Shown here piece after piece: positions 7,670 to 16,056 of a DNA stretch of 64,000 nucleotides (its first letter is position 1; every line of letters begins with the position of its first letter). Position numbers and translations under genes: made by a program. The stretch is taken from NCBI GenBank assembly GCA_030428885.1, contig JAUIEJ010000001.1:496001-560000 (forward strand), read 5' to 3'. Source of the stretch: Gemmatimonadota bacterium (lineage in GTDB: Bacteria; Gemmatimonadota; Gemmatimonadetes; Longimicrobiales; Gaopeijiaceae). The notes below the pieces were generated by a model. It worked only from the letters and a program-made list of their open reading frames with translations. It did no database searches and was not told the origin of the DNA.

Positions 7670-9259
7670 TCAGTTCCCCACCTGCTGGACCCGCTGGAAC
7701 TCCGCCACGGCGTTGATGTGGTTGATGAGCGCCTGGAGCTCCGAGAGGCGAGCCGTGGTGAGGGAGTTCTGGGCCGTGACCAACTCGAAGTTGGTGGCCA
7801 CGCCCACCTCGAACCGCGCCAACTCGGCCGAAACGTTCTGCTCGGCCGCCACCCGGCTGCGCTGGGCCGCCTCGTACTGCAGGAAGGTGTTCTGCACGGC
7901 GAGCCCCGCCGACGTGACCTGGGTCACGATGCCCAGTTCTTGATTGCGCAGGGCCAGTTCCTGCTGCCGGAACTGGAGCCGGGCCCGCTCCAGGGCCGCG
8001 GCCTGGGAATTGGTGCCCAGGGGGTAGGAGGCGTTGAGGGAGAGATTCCAGGTCGGGGCCTCGAAGTCGGCGATGGACTGAAGGCCGTCGGTGTATCCGC
8101 CGGCCGCCACCAGCACCGGGTCACCCCCCAGGTCGCCCCGCTGGAAGAGATCCCCGCCCACCCCCGCCAGCGAGTAGGAGGCCGTGAGGTCGAGGGTGGG
8201 CAGCTTGTTGCTCCGGGAGACGTCGAGGTTGACCTCCGAGATGCGGAGCTGCTGCTCTTGCTGACGGATGTCGGTCCGCTGGGCCAGGGCGCGCTGGATG
8301 GCGTCGTCCAGGTCCACCTCGGTGTCCACCAGTGTGGGGAGATCCACCGGGTTGAGGGTGGCCGTGAGGAGGGGGTCGCCGGCGCCGTCCAGGAGGAGCT
8401 GCTTGAGGGCCAGTTCCCGATTCCGCCAGGTGATCTCGGCGTTGAGGAGCGCCTGCTGGGCGCTGGCCACCTGGGCCTCCGACTGGATGACCTGGAACTC
8501 GGTGGCCCGGCCCAGTTGCTGACGCACCTGGTTCTCGGCCAGGAGCTGCTCGGCCTGGGCGAGGCTGAGCCGCTGGATCTCGATCTGCTCGATGGCGGCC
8601 CGCAGCGACCAGTAGGCGTTCTGCACCTGGAGGACGATGTTGGCGGCCTGGGTCTCGAGCTGGAGATCGGTGATCTGGCTCTGGATCTGCTGCGTCCGGA
8701 GGGCCGCCCGCTGGTTGTCGATGCTGAACCCGGCCAGAAGGGGCTGGCTGTAGCTGAGGTTCAGCGACGAGCTGTAGCTGGGGTTCCGGGTGGCGAACGA
8801 GTTGTTGGTCTCGGTCCGGGCGTTGTTGAAATTGGCGCTGAACCGGCCTCCCGACCACGACAGGAGCTTCGAGACCGAGGTGTTGAAGGTGGCCCGCTCG
8901 CTGGTGATGGACGAGCCTCCGTCGAGCTGGCTCGTGGAGAGCGACGTGGAGTTGTTGAAGCCGAAGGTGCCGCTGAGCGTCGGGCTGAAGGCGGCCTGGG
9001 CGGAGCGCAGGTTGTAGTCCTGGATCACCGGGTTCAGCCGGGCGCTCTGGAGGTTCAGGTTGACCTCGAGGGCTCGATCGATGGCCTCCTGGAGCGTCAT
9101 GGAGGTCAGGGTCACGCCGGGGTCCGCCGGAGGGCGCGCCTCGCCCACCGTGTAGGGCTCCACCACACCCAGGGCGGGGTCCTGGGCTGCGCCGGACGAC
9201 GGGGCCAGGATCGCTCCCGCCAACAGGGCCGCGGCGAGTCTCTTCGAGTACGTCTGCAT
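7670..9259 (-). CDS. TolC-family outer-membrane efflux protein
   Basis: The protein has 529 residues with a Sec signal peptide of about 24 residues (basic start, then AAALLAGAILAPSSGAAQ). Two OEP (TolC) repeats follow, rich in coiled-coil heptads and ending near IVTQVTSAGLAVQNTFLQYEAAQ and NVSAELARFEVGVATNFELVTAQNSL. TolC-family trimers form the outer-membrane duct of tripartite efflux pumps and type I secretion. No membrane-fusion protein or inner-membrane pump lies next to it, so it is an orphan or shared channel. The ATG at 9259 was chosen because the signal peptide begins there. Confidence 0.88.
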   Translation of the reverse strand: MQTYSKRLAAALLAGAILAPSSGAAQDPALGVVEPYTVGEARPPADPGVTLTSMTLQEAIDRALEVNLNLQSARLNPVIQDYNLRSAQAAFSPTLSGTFGFNNSTSLSTSQLDGGSSITSERATFNTSVSKLLSWSGGRFSANFNNARTETNNSFATRNPSYSSSLNLSYSQPLLAGFSIDNQRAALRTQQIQSQITDLQLETQAANIVLQVQNAYWSLRAAIEQIEIQRLSLAQAEQLLAENQVRQQLGRATEFQVIQSEAQVASAQQALLNAEITWRNRELALKQLLLDGAGDPLLTATLNPVDLPTLVDTEVDLDDAIQRALAQRTDIRQQEQQLRISEVNLDVSRSNKLPTLDLTASYSLAGVGGDLFQRGDLGGDPVLVAAGGYTDGLQSIADFEAPTWNLSLNASYPLGTNSQAAALERARLQFRQQELALRNQELGIVTQVTSAGLAVQNTFLQYEAAQRSRVAAEQNVSAELARFEVGVATNFELVTAQNSLTTARLSELQALINHINAVAEFQRVQQVGN

Positions 9260-9287
9260 GGGGAACCCCTGAATATCGTTTGAACTC

Positions 9288-9303
9288 GTCCGCGGTTGCG
9301 GAC
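9288..9303. promoter_or_regulatory. Inverted repeat upstream of the tolC-like gene
   Basis: A perfect 6-base inverted repeat, GTCCGC-GGTT-GCGGAC, lies 29 bases upstream of the efflux gene start, in the divergent region shared with the selenoprotein gene. Its size and position fit a repressor operator, but no regulator is encoded beside it. The rest of the 230-base divergent region (9260-9489) shows no gene and no clear sigma-70 promoter. Confidence 0.3.
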
Positions 9304-9489
9304 GGTGGAATGTCGGGAGGGTGCGGGATCTCGTCCACAGAGGACCGCCGAGAGCCCCGAAGCGTTGAACGAACGAGGGCCGCCGGCTTGCCCGTGCCCG
9401 GACCGGGGCGACACGTTCCAGCCGGGTGCCGGGCCGCCCCCGGGGACGAGACGCCCGAGCCACCGGGAACGTTAAATCATGGAGGCGGA

Positions 9490-10086
9490 GTGGCCCACAT
9501 TCCCTACGTCGACTACGACCAGGCCCAGGGCCTGCTGGCCCGGCTGTACCGCACCTACGATCGAGGCGACGGGCGCCTGGACAACATCATCCGCATCCAC
9601 TCCCTCAATCCCCGCTCCCTGAGGGACCACGTGGAGCTGTACGCCCACCTCATGCGGGGGCGGTCGCCCCTGAGTCGGGTACGGCGCGAGATGCTGGCGG
9701 TGGCGGTCTCTTCCATCAACGACTGCTTCTACTGAATCAACCATCACGGGGCGGGCCTCCGTACGCTCACCGGCTCTCCGGATCTGTCCCGGGCTCTGGC
9801 CCTGGACCCCGACGGGGCCGAGGTTTCTCCGGCCGATCGCGCCATGCTCGACTACGCGGCGCGTCTCACCCGGCGTCCGGCCTCGGTCGGGGAGGCCGAC
9901 GTGGATCGGCTGAAAGACCACGGATTCGACGACACGGCCATTCTCGACATCTGTCAGGTCGTGGCCTACTACAACTACGTGAATCGCCTGGCCGACGGCC
10001 TCGGCGTGGAGTTGGAAGACGAGTGGACCGACGACGACCTGACCCTCACGCGCAGCGAATTCGACGCGCGGCACTCCGGGGCCTGA
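9490..10086 (+). CDS. AhpD-like (CMD family) peroxidase-related selenoprotein, UGA read as Sec82
   Basis: Read as one 198-residue frame with the in-frame TGA at 9733-9735 decoded as selenocysteine, this is an alkylhydroperoxidase D-like (carboxymuconolactone decarboxylase family) enzyme. The N-terminal part ends VAVSSINDCFY (Cys79). The TGA falls at residue 82, exactly where the CxxC motif of this family has its second cysteine, and the same frame continues INHHGAGL, the expected histidine-rich stretch after CxxC. It then runs about 115 further codons with family-like content (LDYAARLTRRPASV..VDRLKDHGFDD..ILDICQVVAYYNYVNRLADGLG). The GTG start at 9490 follows a GGAGG. Known members reduce peroxides. 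If the TGA were a true stop, two non-functional halves would result. SelA/B/C/D must be encoded elsewhere. Confidence 0.8.
9746..9762 (+). promoter_or_regulatory. Candidate bacterial SECIS hairpin
   Basis: Starting 11 bases after the TGA, ACGGGG (9746-9751) pairs with CTCCGT (9757-9762) around the loop CGGGC, with one G-U pair. The apical loop begins 17 bases after the TGA and has G as its second base. That matches the loose bacterial SECIS description (a short stem, a small loop with an early G, about 16-37 bases past the UGA). Being GC-rich, such hairpins also arise by chance, so this supports but does not prove recoding. Confidence 0.5.
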
Positions 10087-10535
10087 CCGTAGCCCTGGTG
10101 GCGGGCTCCGCGGCGTGCGGCGACACGAGTGGGCCGTCGGGCGCCGAAGGGCTGTCGCCGGGCACGTACACGGTGCGCTTCGAGGTGGCGACGACGGTGG
10201 CCACTCCCGAGCCCCTTCGGGGACGCCACGACTTCACCTTCCGGGTGCGGGAGCCGGCGGCGGCGGCGACCGACGTGGAGCTGGTCTCGTCTCGTCGGCT
10301 TCCGCCGGAGGACGCGCCGGCCGTCCACGACTACCTGCGCATCGACCCCTCCCTCCTGGTCATCGAAGACACCCGGTGGCAGATCCGGCTGCCCTACGTG
10401 GACGGAGACTTCAGCGTGTCCGTGACGTTGCGGGAAGCCGACAACGGGGGCATCTCCACCGGAGCCGGCTGCTACGGACGGGCCGGCGCCACGGCCTCGT
10501 ACCTGGGGTCGGGGTGTGTGATCGAGCGGGAATGA
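10023..10535 (+). CDS. Lipoprotein, unknown function
   Basis: This encodes 170 residues if started at the GTG at 10023, which gives an arginine-rich n-region, a hydrophobic LTVALVAGS and a lipobox SAAC (Cys34). This start overlaps the selenoprotein gene by 64 bases; no better start exists closer to the signal. The mature protein begins with LSPGTYTVRFEVATTV and appears all-beta with two cysteines near the C-terminus. It resembles in layout the partial lipoprotein at the left edge. Function unknown. Confidence 0.5.
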   Translation: MDRRRPDPHAQRIRRAALRGLTVALVAGSAACGDTSGPSGAEGLSPGTYTVRFEVATTVATPEPLRGRHDFTFRVREPAAAATDVELVSSRRLPPEDAPAVHDYLRIDPSLLVIEDTRWQIRLPYVDGDFSVSVTLREADNGGISTGAGCYGRAGATASYLGSGCVIERE

Positions 10536-11086
10536 GCGGAGACGGTCCCCGGCGCGTCATGGTCATCGGGTGCGGCGGGTCGGGGAAGTCGACTCTGTCC
10601 CGGGCGCTGGCCGAACGCACGGGGCTTCCCCTGGTGCATCTCGACGCCCGCTACTGGTCGTCGGGGTGGGTGCCCACCCCTGCGGCGGAGTGGCACGACC
10701 GGGTGGTCCACCTGGCCGCCGAACCGCGCTGGATTCTCGACGGCAACTACGGGGGCACTCTGGACCTTCGTCTGGCCCGGGCCGACACCGTGGTCTTTCT
10801 CGACGTGCCGGGCTGGCGCTGTCTGGGCCGGGTCGTGGCCCGTCGGCTCCGCCATCGAGGGCGCTCCCGCCCCTCCATGGCGCCCGGGTGCCCGGACCGC
10901 GTCACCCTCCAGTTCGTCTGGTGGATCCTCACCTATCGGCGACGCCGCAGACCCGGTATCCTGGCCCGACTGGCCGCCCTCGGACCCCGTGCCACGGCCC
11001 ACGTCCTGACGACGCCGGGCGACGTGCGCCGGTTCCTGCAACGGTTCGAGACCGGCGGCTCCACTCGAGGGGAAGGCCATGACTGA
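10532..11086 (+). CDS. FlaR-like P-loop kinase (topology modulation protein family)
   Basis: This 184-residue protein is an adenylate-kinase-like P-loop NTPase. Walker A is VIGCGGSGKSTLS near residues 11-23. It is followed by the LVHLDARYW and RWILDGNYGGTL patterns that mark the FlaR/topology-modulation group, and then TVVFLDVPGWRCLGRVVARRL. Its true substrate is unknown; the name comes from old plasmid genetics. It starts at the ATG of an ATGA overlap and runs 8 bases into the next gene. Confidence 0.8.
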   Translation: MSGDGPRRVMVIGCGGSGKSTLSRALAERTGLPLVHLDARYWSSGWVPTPAAEWHDRVVHLAAEPRWILDGNYGGTLDLRLARADTVVFLDVPGWRCLGRVVARRLRHRGRSRPSMAPGCPDRVTLQFVWWILTYRRRRRPGILARLAALGPRATAHVLTTPGDVRRFLQRFETGGSTRGEGHD

Positions 11087-11957
11087 ACGGTCGGTCCGGT
11101 ACCTGATGCGGGCGGCGGTGGGACTCCTTCTCTGGGGAGGGGGGGGCCTCGGGGCGCAGGAGGTGCGCCTCCAGGCCGTGGACGACGCCACCGGAGACCC
11201 CATCGCCAGCGTGGACGTGGCATTCGTCGACGCCGACGGGGGCACCGCGTGGCGCGGCACCACCGATGAGGCCGGTGCCGTTCGCGCCGAGCTGCCGAGG
11301 CCCGGCGTCTTCCGCATCCGGGCCACCCACCCGGGCTTCCAGCCGTGGGAATCGGAGGCCCTGGGGTTCGAGGAGGGGGCGGTGGTGGCCCTGGAACTTC
11401 GCATGGGACTCCGGGCCATCCCCCTGGACCCGCTGGTGGTGGTGGGGCGGCGCTCCCCGGAGGCCTTCCATCTCGAGGAATTCGAGGCGCGTCGGACCAA
11501 CCCCGCCGGACCGGGCGGCGTGTTCCTGACTCGGGCCGATATCGAGCGGCGCCCTCTGGCCTCGGCGAGCCAGATCGTCCAGGGCATCGCCGGGGTGACG
11601 GTCCAGCCCGTACTCACGGCCCAGAACCCCTTCGGCGAGCTCGACCGGGGACTCATCGTCCTGGGGGGCGGGCGGGGCGGTCGTGGGTGCCTGGCCAACG
11701 TGTGGGTCGACGGCGTGCAGGTTCGGCAGGGGCCGGCCTTCACGGTGGACGACCTGCTCCAGTCGGAGAATCTGGCCGGTGTGGAGATCTACCGCCGTGC
11801 CCTTCAGGCGCCGGCGGCCTACCAGACGGATCCGGACTGCGGCGTGGTGTTGTTCTGGACGCGGCGCCCCGACGACGGGGGCTCGTGGAGCGTGACCCGG
11901 ATCGCCGCCGGCGCGGCGGCGGTGTTGGGATTGCTCCTCTTCGGGTTCACGCGCTGA
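11079..11957 (+). CDS. Carboxypeptidase-regulatory-like plus TonB-plug-like protein
   Basis: The 292-residue protein has a signal peptide, a carboxypeptidase-D regulatory-like beta-sandwich at about 28-110 (VDDATGDPIASVDVAFVD...RIRATHPGFQPWES), and then a truncated TonB-receptor plug-like segment (FLTRADIERRPLASASQIVQGIAGVTV, VWVDGVQV, GVEIYRRALQAPAAYQ). No beta-barrel follows; instead there is a C-terminal hydrophobic stretch (IAAGAAAVLGLLLFGF). Stand-alone plug proteins of this type are frequent in Gemmatimonadota. The role is unknown, perhaps in outer-membrane nutrient uptake. Its end overlaps the convergent HD-GYP gene by 11 bases. Confidence 0.7.
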   Translation: MTERSVRYLMRAAVGLLLWGGGGLGAQEVRLQAVDDATGDPIASVDVAFVDADGGTAWRGTTDEAGAVRAELPRPGVFRIRATHPGFQPWESEALGFEEGAVVALELRMGLRAIPLDPLVVVGRRSPEAFHLEEFEARRTNPAGPGGVFLTRADIERRPLASASQIVQGIAGVTVQPVLTAQNPFGELDRGLIVLGGGRGGRGCLANVWVDGVQVRQGPAFTVDDLLQSENLAGVEIYRRALQAPAAYQTDPDCGVVLFWTRRPDDGGSWSVTRIAAGAAAVLGLLLFGFTR

Positions 11958-13317
11958 GGGACACGGCCACGGTGGCGTCGGGCGTCATCTCCCGAACCCA
12001 CCGCTCCAGGGCCGTCACCGCGTCGCCGTCGAAGGCCGTACCGGCCTCGCGCCGCAGGATTCCCAGCGCCTGGGTGGGCGCCATGCCCGCTCGGTAGGGT
12101 CGATCGGCCGTGAGGGCCTCGTAGACATCGGCCACCGCCACGATCCGCGACAGAAGGTCGAGCTGGCTGCCGTTCAGTCCCCAGGGATACCCTCCACCGT
12201 CCAGGCGCTCGTGATGCTGGGCCGCGGCCGGCGCCAGTTCGGCGAAGGCGGTGACGTGGCTCAGGATCTCCATGGAGTACCGGGGGTGCAGTCGCACTTC
12301 CGCGAACTCCGCTTCGGTGAGCTTGCCGGGTTTGTCCAGGATCCGATTGGAGATGCCCAGCTTGCCGATGTCGTGGAGAAGCCCGGCCCGATAGACCCGC
12401 TGCACGTCGGCGGCGGAGCACCCGAGCCCCCGGGCGATGTTGCGGCCGATGTCGGCCACGCCCTTGGAGTGGCGGTACGTGTAGGGGGTCTTGGCGTCGA
12501 TGATGTCGGCGAACGCTTCGGCCACCCGATCGAGGTCGCCGAACTCCACCCAGTGCACCCGATCGGCGGGCTCCTGACCCGAGAGGGCGGCGGGGCGATG
12601 GGCAGCGGCCACCTGCCTCCAGAAGGGCACGTTTCCGGCTTCGTCCAGGAGGACGTCCACGAGGCGGGGATCGAACCAGGTGCCTCGGCGCTCCACGAGC
12701 ATCCGGATCGTGGCGTCGACCCCCTGGCTTCGGAGGAACACCTCGCTGGTCTGGGCCAGGCCGCAGATGCGGGCCAGGAGGGGGATCTCCTCCTCCCGCA
12801 GACCCTCGGGATGCCCCTTGCCGTCCCAGTGCTCGTCCAGGGCCCGGATGGCCTCGGCGGTCGGGCCGGGGAAGCCCAGGTCGGTGACGATACCGGCGCC
12901 TCGCTCGCACCGGATCCGCATGAAATCCCGCGCCTGGTCGCCCACGCCCCGGGCGAACCCGGCCAGGTGCCGGAGCTTTTGCCACGGCGTGCCTCCCCGG
13001 GCGGCGTGACGAGCCACGTAGGTGGCGGCGGCGACGGTGTTCGACCAATCGGTGGTCTTGAGGGCCCGCTTCACCGTGCGGTCGTCGCTGCCGAAGGCCT
13101 CGGCCACCGGCGCGGCGTTGGCCGAGCAGCCCGCGTCCTTCAGGAGCAGGGCGTAGTAGAGGTGGGAGAGCGTGTCCGCGTCCAGGCCGACCTGCCGCCC
13201 CACGTGCATGCCCAGGAGGCACGAACGAATGGAGTGGCCCTGGGGCTGGCCCTCGGTCAGATCGAGGGCGTGGGACAACGACGCGACGACGTCGGAGAGA
13301 GGAAGTCGGTGGGGCAC
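11947..13317 (-). CDS. HD-GYP domain protein with degenerate N-terminal HD domain
   Basis: This encodes about 456 residues. The C-terminal half is a complete HD-GYP domain: HSKGVADIGRNIARGLG, LLHDIGKLGI, AAQHHERLDGGGYPWGL and VADVYEALTADRPYR, with the metal-binding HD and GYP signatures intact. HD-GYP enzymes hydrolyse cyclic di-nucleotides. The N-terminal half resembles a second HD domain in which the HD pair is KD (LLKDAGCSANAA). The GTG at 13317 is the first canonical start, but a CTG at 13335 lies 8 bases after GGAGGAG and is a better initiation context. There is no sensor or output domain. Confidence 0.8.
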   Translation of the reverse strand: MPHRLPLSDVVASLSHALDLTEGQPQGHSIRSCLLGMHVGRQVGLDADTLSHLYYALLLKDAGCSANAAPVAEAFGSDDRTVKRALKTTDWSNTVAAATYVARHAARGGTPWQKLRHLAGFARGVGDQARDFMRIRCERGAGIVTDLGFPGPTAEAIRALDEHWDGKGHPEGLREEEIPLLARICGLAQTSEVFLRSQGVDATIRMLVERRGTWFDPRLVDVLLDEAGNVPFWRQVAAAHRPAALSGQEPADRVHWVEFGDLDRVAEAFADIIDAKTPYTYRHSKGVADIGRNIARGLGCSAADVQRVYRAGLLHDIGKLGISNRILDKPGKLTEAEFAEVRLHPRYSMEILSHVTAFAELAPAAAQHHERLDGGGYPWGLNGSQLDLLSRIVAVADVYEALTADRPYRAGMAPTQALGILRREAGTAFDGDAVTALERWVREMTPDATVAVSLSA

Positions 13318-13523
13318 GGTGCGCAGTCGTGACAGGAGGGGGACTCCTCCACGCGTCGCAACCCCCGTGCCGGACCGGGTCGCGGAGGAGACGGGCGGGT
13401 CGGGAAGGCGAAACGTCGCCGCGGGATGCGACGAATCGCGACACGCCGCGCCGTCGGTGCCGGAGCGGCCCGGCGGCGGCCGTCGTGGATCTGCAAGGAC
13501 CGTGGCGAAATGCGGGTACGACA

Positions 13524-13553
13524 GAGGGCCCCGGGCGGTTGCCCGGGGCCCTC
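13524..13553 (-). terminator. Strong hairpin, probable terminator of the outer-membrane protein gene
   Basis: Perfect 13-base arms (GAGGGCCCCGGGC / GCCCGGGGCCCTC) close over a 4-base loop, 30 bases past the stop of the minus-strand gene at 13583. No T-tract follows on either strand, so it may end transcription weakly or protect the 3' end. The rest of the 13318-13523 interval contains no gene that I can support. Confidence 0.55.
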
Positions 13554-13582
13554 GTGCGAACGGACGGAAGGAGTTCCGTCGA

Positions 13583-14119
13583 TCAGCCGCCCATGGGGAA
13601 GCCGAGACCCGCCTCGATGACGAGACCCTCGCCGCCACCCAGCTCGAGACGTCCGCCGAGCATTCCGGTCAGCGAGTCTCCGAGACCGGTCATGATCCCG
13701 CCGCCGACGCTCAGTCCGATGTCGGTGCTGGATCCCAGGTCCCCGACGAATTCCTCACCCGGGCCCGAGTAGTCCACCGAGGCTCGCGCGATGTTCAGTC
13801 CGGCCGCCACGAACGGCTCGATGGAGCCCGAAATGGGGAACATGTACGAGAGTCCGCCGTTGATCTCGAAGTACTTCAGGTCGGCGCTGGCCCCCCCGAA
13901 CGAAGCGCCCTCATCCGGGAAGAAGTAGATGAACGAACCCCACAGACCGACCTGCTCATGGATGCTGGCCATGGGGGTCGTGAAGTGGGCTCCGACCCCG
14001 ATGTCGAAGTCGTCGTGGAAGGCGGCCATGGGCCCGAAGGTGAACTGGGCCTGGGCCTCGGACGACGCGCCGAACGTCACGGCGGCGGCGAGAAGGAGAC
14101 TGCCGAACAGTCGCTTCAT
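13583..14119 (-). CDS. Outer-membrane beta-barrel-like protein
   Basis: The 178 residues begin with a clear Sec signal (MKRLFGSLLLAAAVTFGASSEAQA). The mature part alternates short amphipathic strands and glycine-rich turns: FDIGVGAHFTTP, YFEINGGLSYMFP, IEPFVAAGLNIAR, IGLSVGGGIMTGL, GRLELGGGEGLVIEAGLGFP. This is the pattern of an eight-stranded outer-membrane barrel (OmpW/OmpA-like). It has its own promoter and terminator candidates, so it is probably a single, well-expressed unit. Confidence 0.7.
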   Translation of the reverse strand: MKRLFGSLLLAAAVTFGASSEAQAQFTFGPMAAFHDDFDIGVGAHFTTPMASIHEQVGLWGSFIYFFPDEGASFGGASADLKYFEINGGLSYMFPISGSIEPFVAAGLNIARASVDYSGPGEEFVGDLGSSTDIGLSVGGGIMTGLGDSLTGMLGGRLELGGGEGLVIEAGLGFPMGG

Positions 14120-14158
14120 ACTGTGCTCCCGTAGGGAAGGATGAGATATCGTCGGGGA

Positions 14159-14188
14159 AACATATGATTCCTTCATGTTGCCCGACAA
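14159..14188 (-). promoter_or_regulatory. Candidate sigma-70-like promoter of the outer-membrane protein gene
   Basis: On the minus strand, TTGTCG (14188-14183) and TATGTT (14164-14159) are separated by 18 bases. They lie upstream of a GGGAGC ribosome site and the ATG at 14119. The same 18-base spacing is seen at two other promoter candidates in this window. Confidence 0.4.
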
Positions 14189-14214
14189 GGCTGTTGTCCT
14201 GATGACGAACGCAA

Positions 14215-16056
14215 TCAGCCGCCGGCGTCCGTCATGAACGAAACGACGTTGCCGATGGTCGTTCCCCACGGATTCACCGCGATGGCCCGGACGTAGTACG
14301 TGAGGCCCGGGCTGAGGTTGTCCGCCAGGGTCTGTCGGAACACGTCGATGTTGCCCTCGCCCACCGCCAGGGGAGAGGTGGGAAACATCTCGGGAGGCGG
14401 CGTGGTGAACGTCATGTCGTAGCTCACCTCCCAGTACACCTGGGTGGGGGCGTTCAACGGGTTCACGAAGGCCGCCACGGTGGCCTGATCGAAACTCACG
14501 TTGCTGGCGGGGCGCGTGAGGACCAGGGGCGCGAGCCCGTGGAACCAGGTCAGGGGCGGGGTCCAGTCGGAGCACCCGTCGTCGTTGCACGCCCGCACCC
14601 GGTAGCGCTGTTCGCCGGTGATGGGAAAGTCGTCGTCGAAGGAACTGACGTCGGGGCCCACCGAACCGATGGGGTCGTAGACCCGGGCGGGCGGCGGCGG
14701 CGCCTCGCCCTGGGATCCCTCGTACTCCCACTCGATCTCGAAGCGGGTCTCGTTGTTGCTGTTGTCCTGCCACGACAGACGCACGCCCCCGATGTAGGTC
14801 CCGGTGAGGCCCGAGGGGGCCGTGGGAACGTCGGGGGTGGTGAACGAGACGATGTCGCCCTGGGACGTGCCCAGGCTATTGGTGGCCACGGCACGCACGT
14901 AGTAGGTAGTTCCGCCGGCCAGGCCGGTGACGGCCCGGACGACCTCGGTGGGCCCGGCCGATCCCGATACGGTGGACGGCGGCGTCACCGTGGGCGAGGC
15001 CAGGGTCGGATCGGTACCGTACTCGAAGACCACCGTGGTCGTGCTTCCCACCGGGTCGACCGTGGCCCGCAGGGTGGCGCCTCCGCCGGTGACTCCCGTG
15101 GGGGAAAGGGTGCTGACCGTCGGGCCGGGAGGCTGCACCGAGACCGTGGCCGCGCCCGACGCACCGTCCTCGCTGGCCCGGATGTCGGTGGCGCCCACGG
15201 CCACCGCGGTGACCACGCCCGTGGCCGAAACGGTGGCCACCAACGGGTCGTCGGAGGTCCACGAAGGCGTGCGTCCCGGCACCAGGTTGCCCCCGGCGTC
15301 CCGGAGAATCGCCGTGAGGTCGAGGGTGCCCCCGGGCCTCAGCGTGCTCGACGACGGGAGGACCTCCACGTCGGTGACCACGACGTCCACCTCGGCGTCC
15401 ACGGTGCTGGTGAGTCCGCCCACGCTGCCGCGAAGGGTTGCCGTGCCGTCGGCCACGGCTTCGGCGAACCACTGGGCGCCCACCTGCCGGACCACCACGA
15501 TGTCGGTGTCCTGGGAGGTCCAGGCGACCGCCACCCCCGGCACCACGTCGCCGGTGGCGAACACGCCGTATCCCTCCAGGTCGGCGGTCTGACCGAAGAT
15601 GGTGAAGACCGGCGGAGGGGTGAGGTCCACGCCGTGGACCACGGGGCTCAGGGAGATCGTGGCGATGGTCTCTTCGCCGGGCACCACCTCCACGGTGGTC
15701 GATCCCGTGAAGAGGTCGTCGGTGCCCCGACGCACGTCCACGCTCACCAGGGCCGACGCGGCTCCCGAGGGCAGGAAGACGTCGAGCCGGGTCTCGATGG
15801 AGCCGCCGCCGGCCGAGACCGGAATCGTCTCGCCCACCAGGGTCTCCCCGTCGACCCGGAGGTCCACGGCCAGATTGTCGGCGGCGTCGAAGGCCGCTCC
15901 GGCGCCGCCGCTCCCCGTTCCCTGGGCGAAGGTCAGAACGATGCCGGCTTCACCCTCCGTCGCCGGAGGGTGAAGCCATTCATCGCATCCCGTGGTCGTG
16001 ACCAGAAGAGCCGCCGCCAGGGCGGTGGCGGCTCGTGGCCGGAATGAGTGTCTCAG
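14215..16056 (-). CDS. Large FN3/Ig-like repeat surface lipoprotein, shorter paralogue
   Basis: This encodes about 613 residues. The signal is RHSFRPRAATALAAALLV then TTTGC, a lipobox. An N-terminal domain shared with the next gene follows (AFDAADNLAVDL...SVDVRRGTDDLFTG), then two Ig-like BIG2 units (PSSSTLRPGGTLDLTAIL, TWSDDPLVATVSATGVVTAV-type), one VDPxGxTTTVxFEYGTDP module, one FN3 domain (VRLSWQDNSNNETRFEI, YRVRACNDDGCSDW) and a last module. I place the start at CTG 16056: it overlaps the upstream stop as CTGA, follows GGGGGAG by 4 bases, and begins the signal exactly. The only canonical start, GTG 16110, overlaps by 58 bases with no ribosome site. Probably surface-exposed and adhesive. 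Confidence 0.7.
   Translation of the reverse strand: MRHSFRPRAATALAAALLVTTTGCDEWLHPPATEGEAGIVLTFAQGTGSGGAGAAFDAADNLAVDLRVDGETLVGETIPVSAGGGSIETRLDVFLPSGAASALVSVDVRRGTDDLFTGSTTVEVVPGEETIATISLSPVVHGVDLTPPPVFTIFGQTADLEGYGVFATGDVVPGVAVAWTSQDTDIVVVRQVGAQWFAEAVADGTATLRGSVGGLTSTVDAEVDVVVTDVEVLPSSSTLRPGGTLDLTAILRDAGGNLVPGRTPSWTSDDPLVATVSATGVVTAVAVGATDIRASEDGASGAATVSVQPPGPTVSTLSPTGVTGGGATLRATVDPVGSTTTVVFEYGTDPTLASPTVTPPSTVSGSAGPTEVVRAVTGLAGGTTYYVRAVATNSLGTSQGDIVSFTTPDVPTAPSGLTGTYIGGVRLSWQDNSNNETRFEIEWEYEGSQGEAPPPPARVYDPIGSVGPDVSSFDDDFPITGEQRYRVRACNDDGCSDWTPPLTWFHGLAPLVLTRPASNVSFDQATVAAFVNPLNAPTQVYWEVSYDMTFTTPPPEMFPTSPLAVGEGNIDVFRQTLADNLSPGLTYYVRAIAVNPWGTTIGNVVSFMTDAGG

Noticed and set aside
9469-9480. 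GTTAAATC as a -10 box of the selenoprotein gene
   Set aside because: Transcription from it would begin at or after the ribosome site, leaving no usable leader.
9736-10086. A separate short gene starting at ATG 9844
   Set aside because: It lacks a ribosome site and is in the exact frame of the upstream AhpD-like half, so one selenoprotein is the better reading.
13318-13638. An N-terminal extension of the HD-GYP protein up to 13638
   Set aside because: It would overlap the outer-membrane protein gene and cross the strong hairpin, and the added residues look non-coding.
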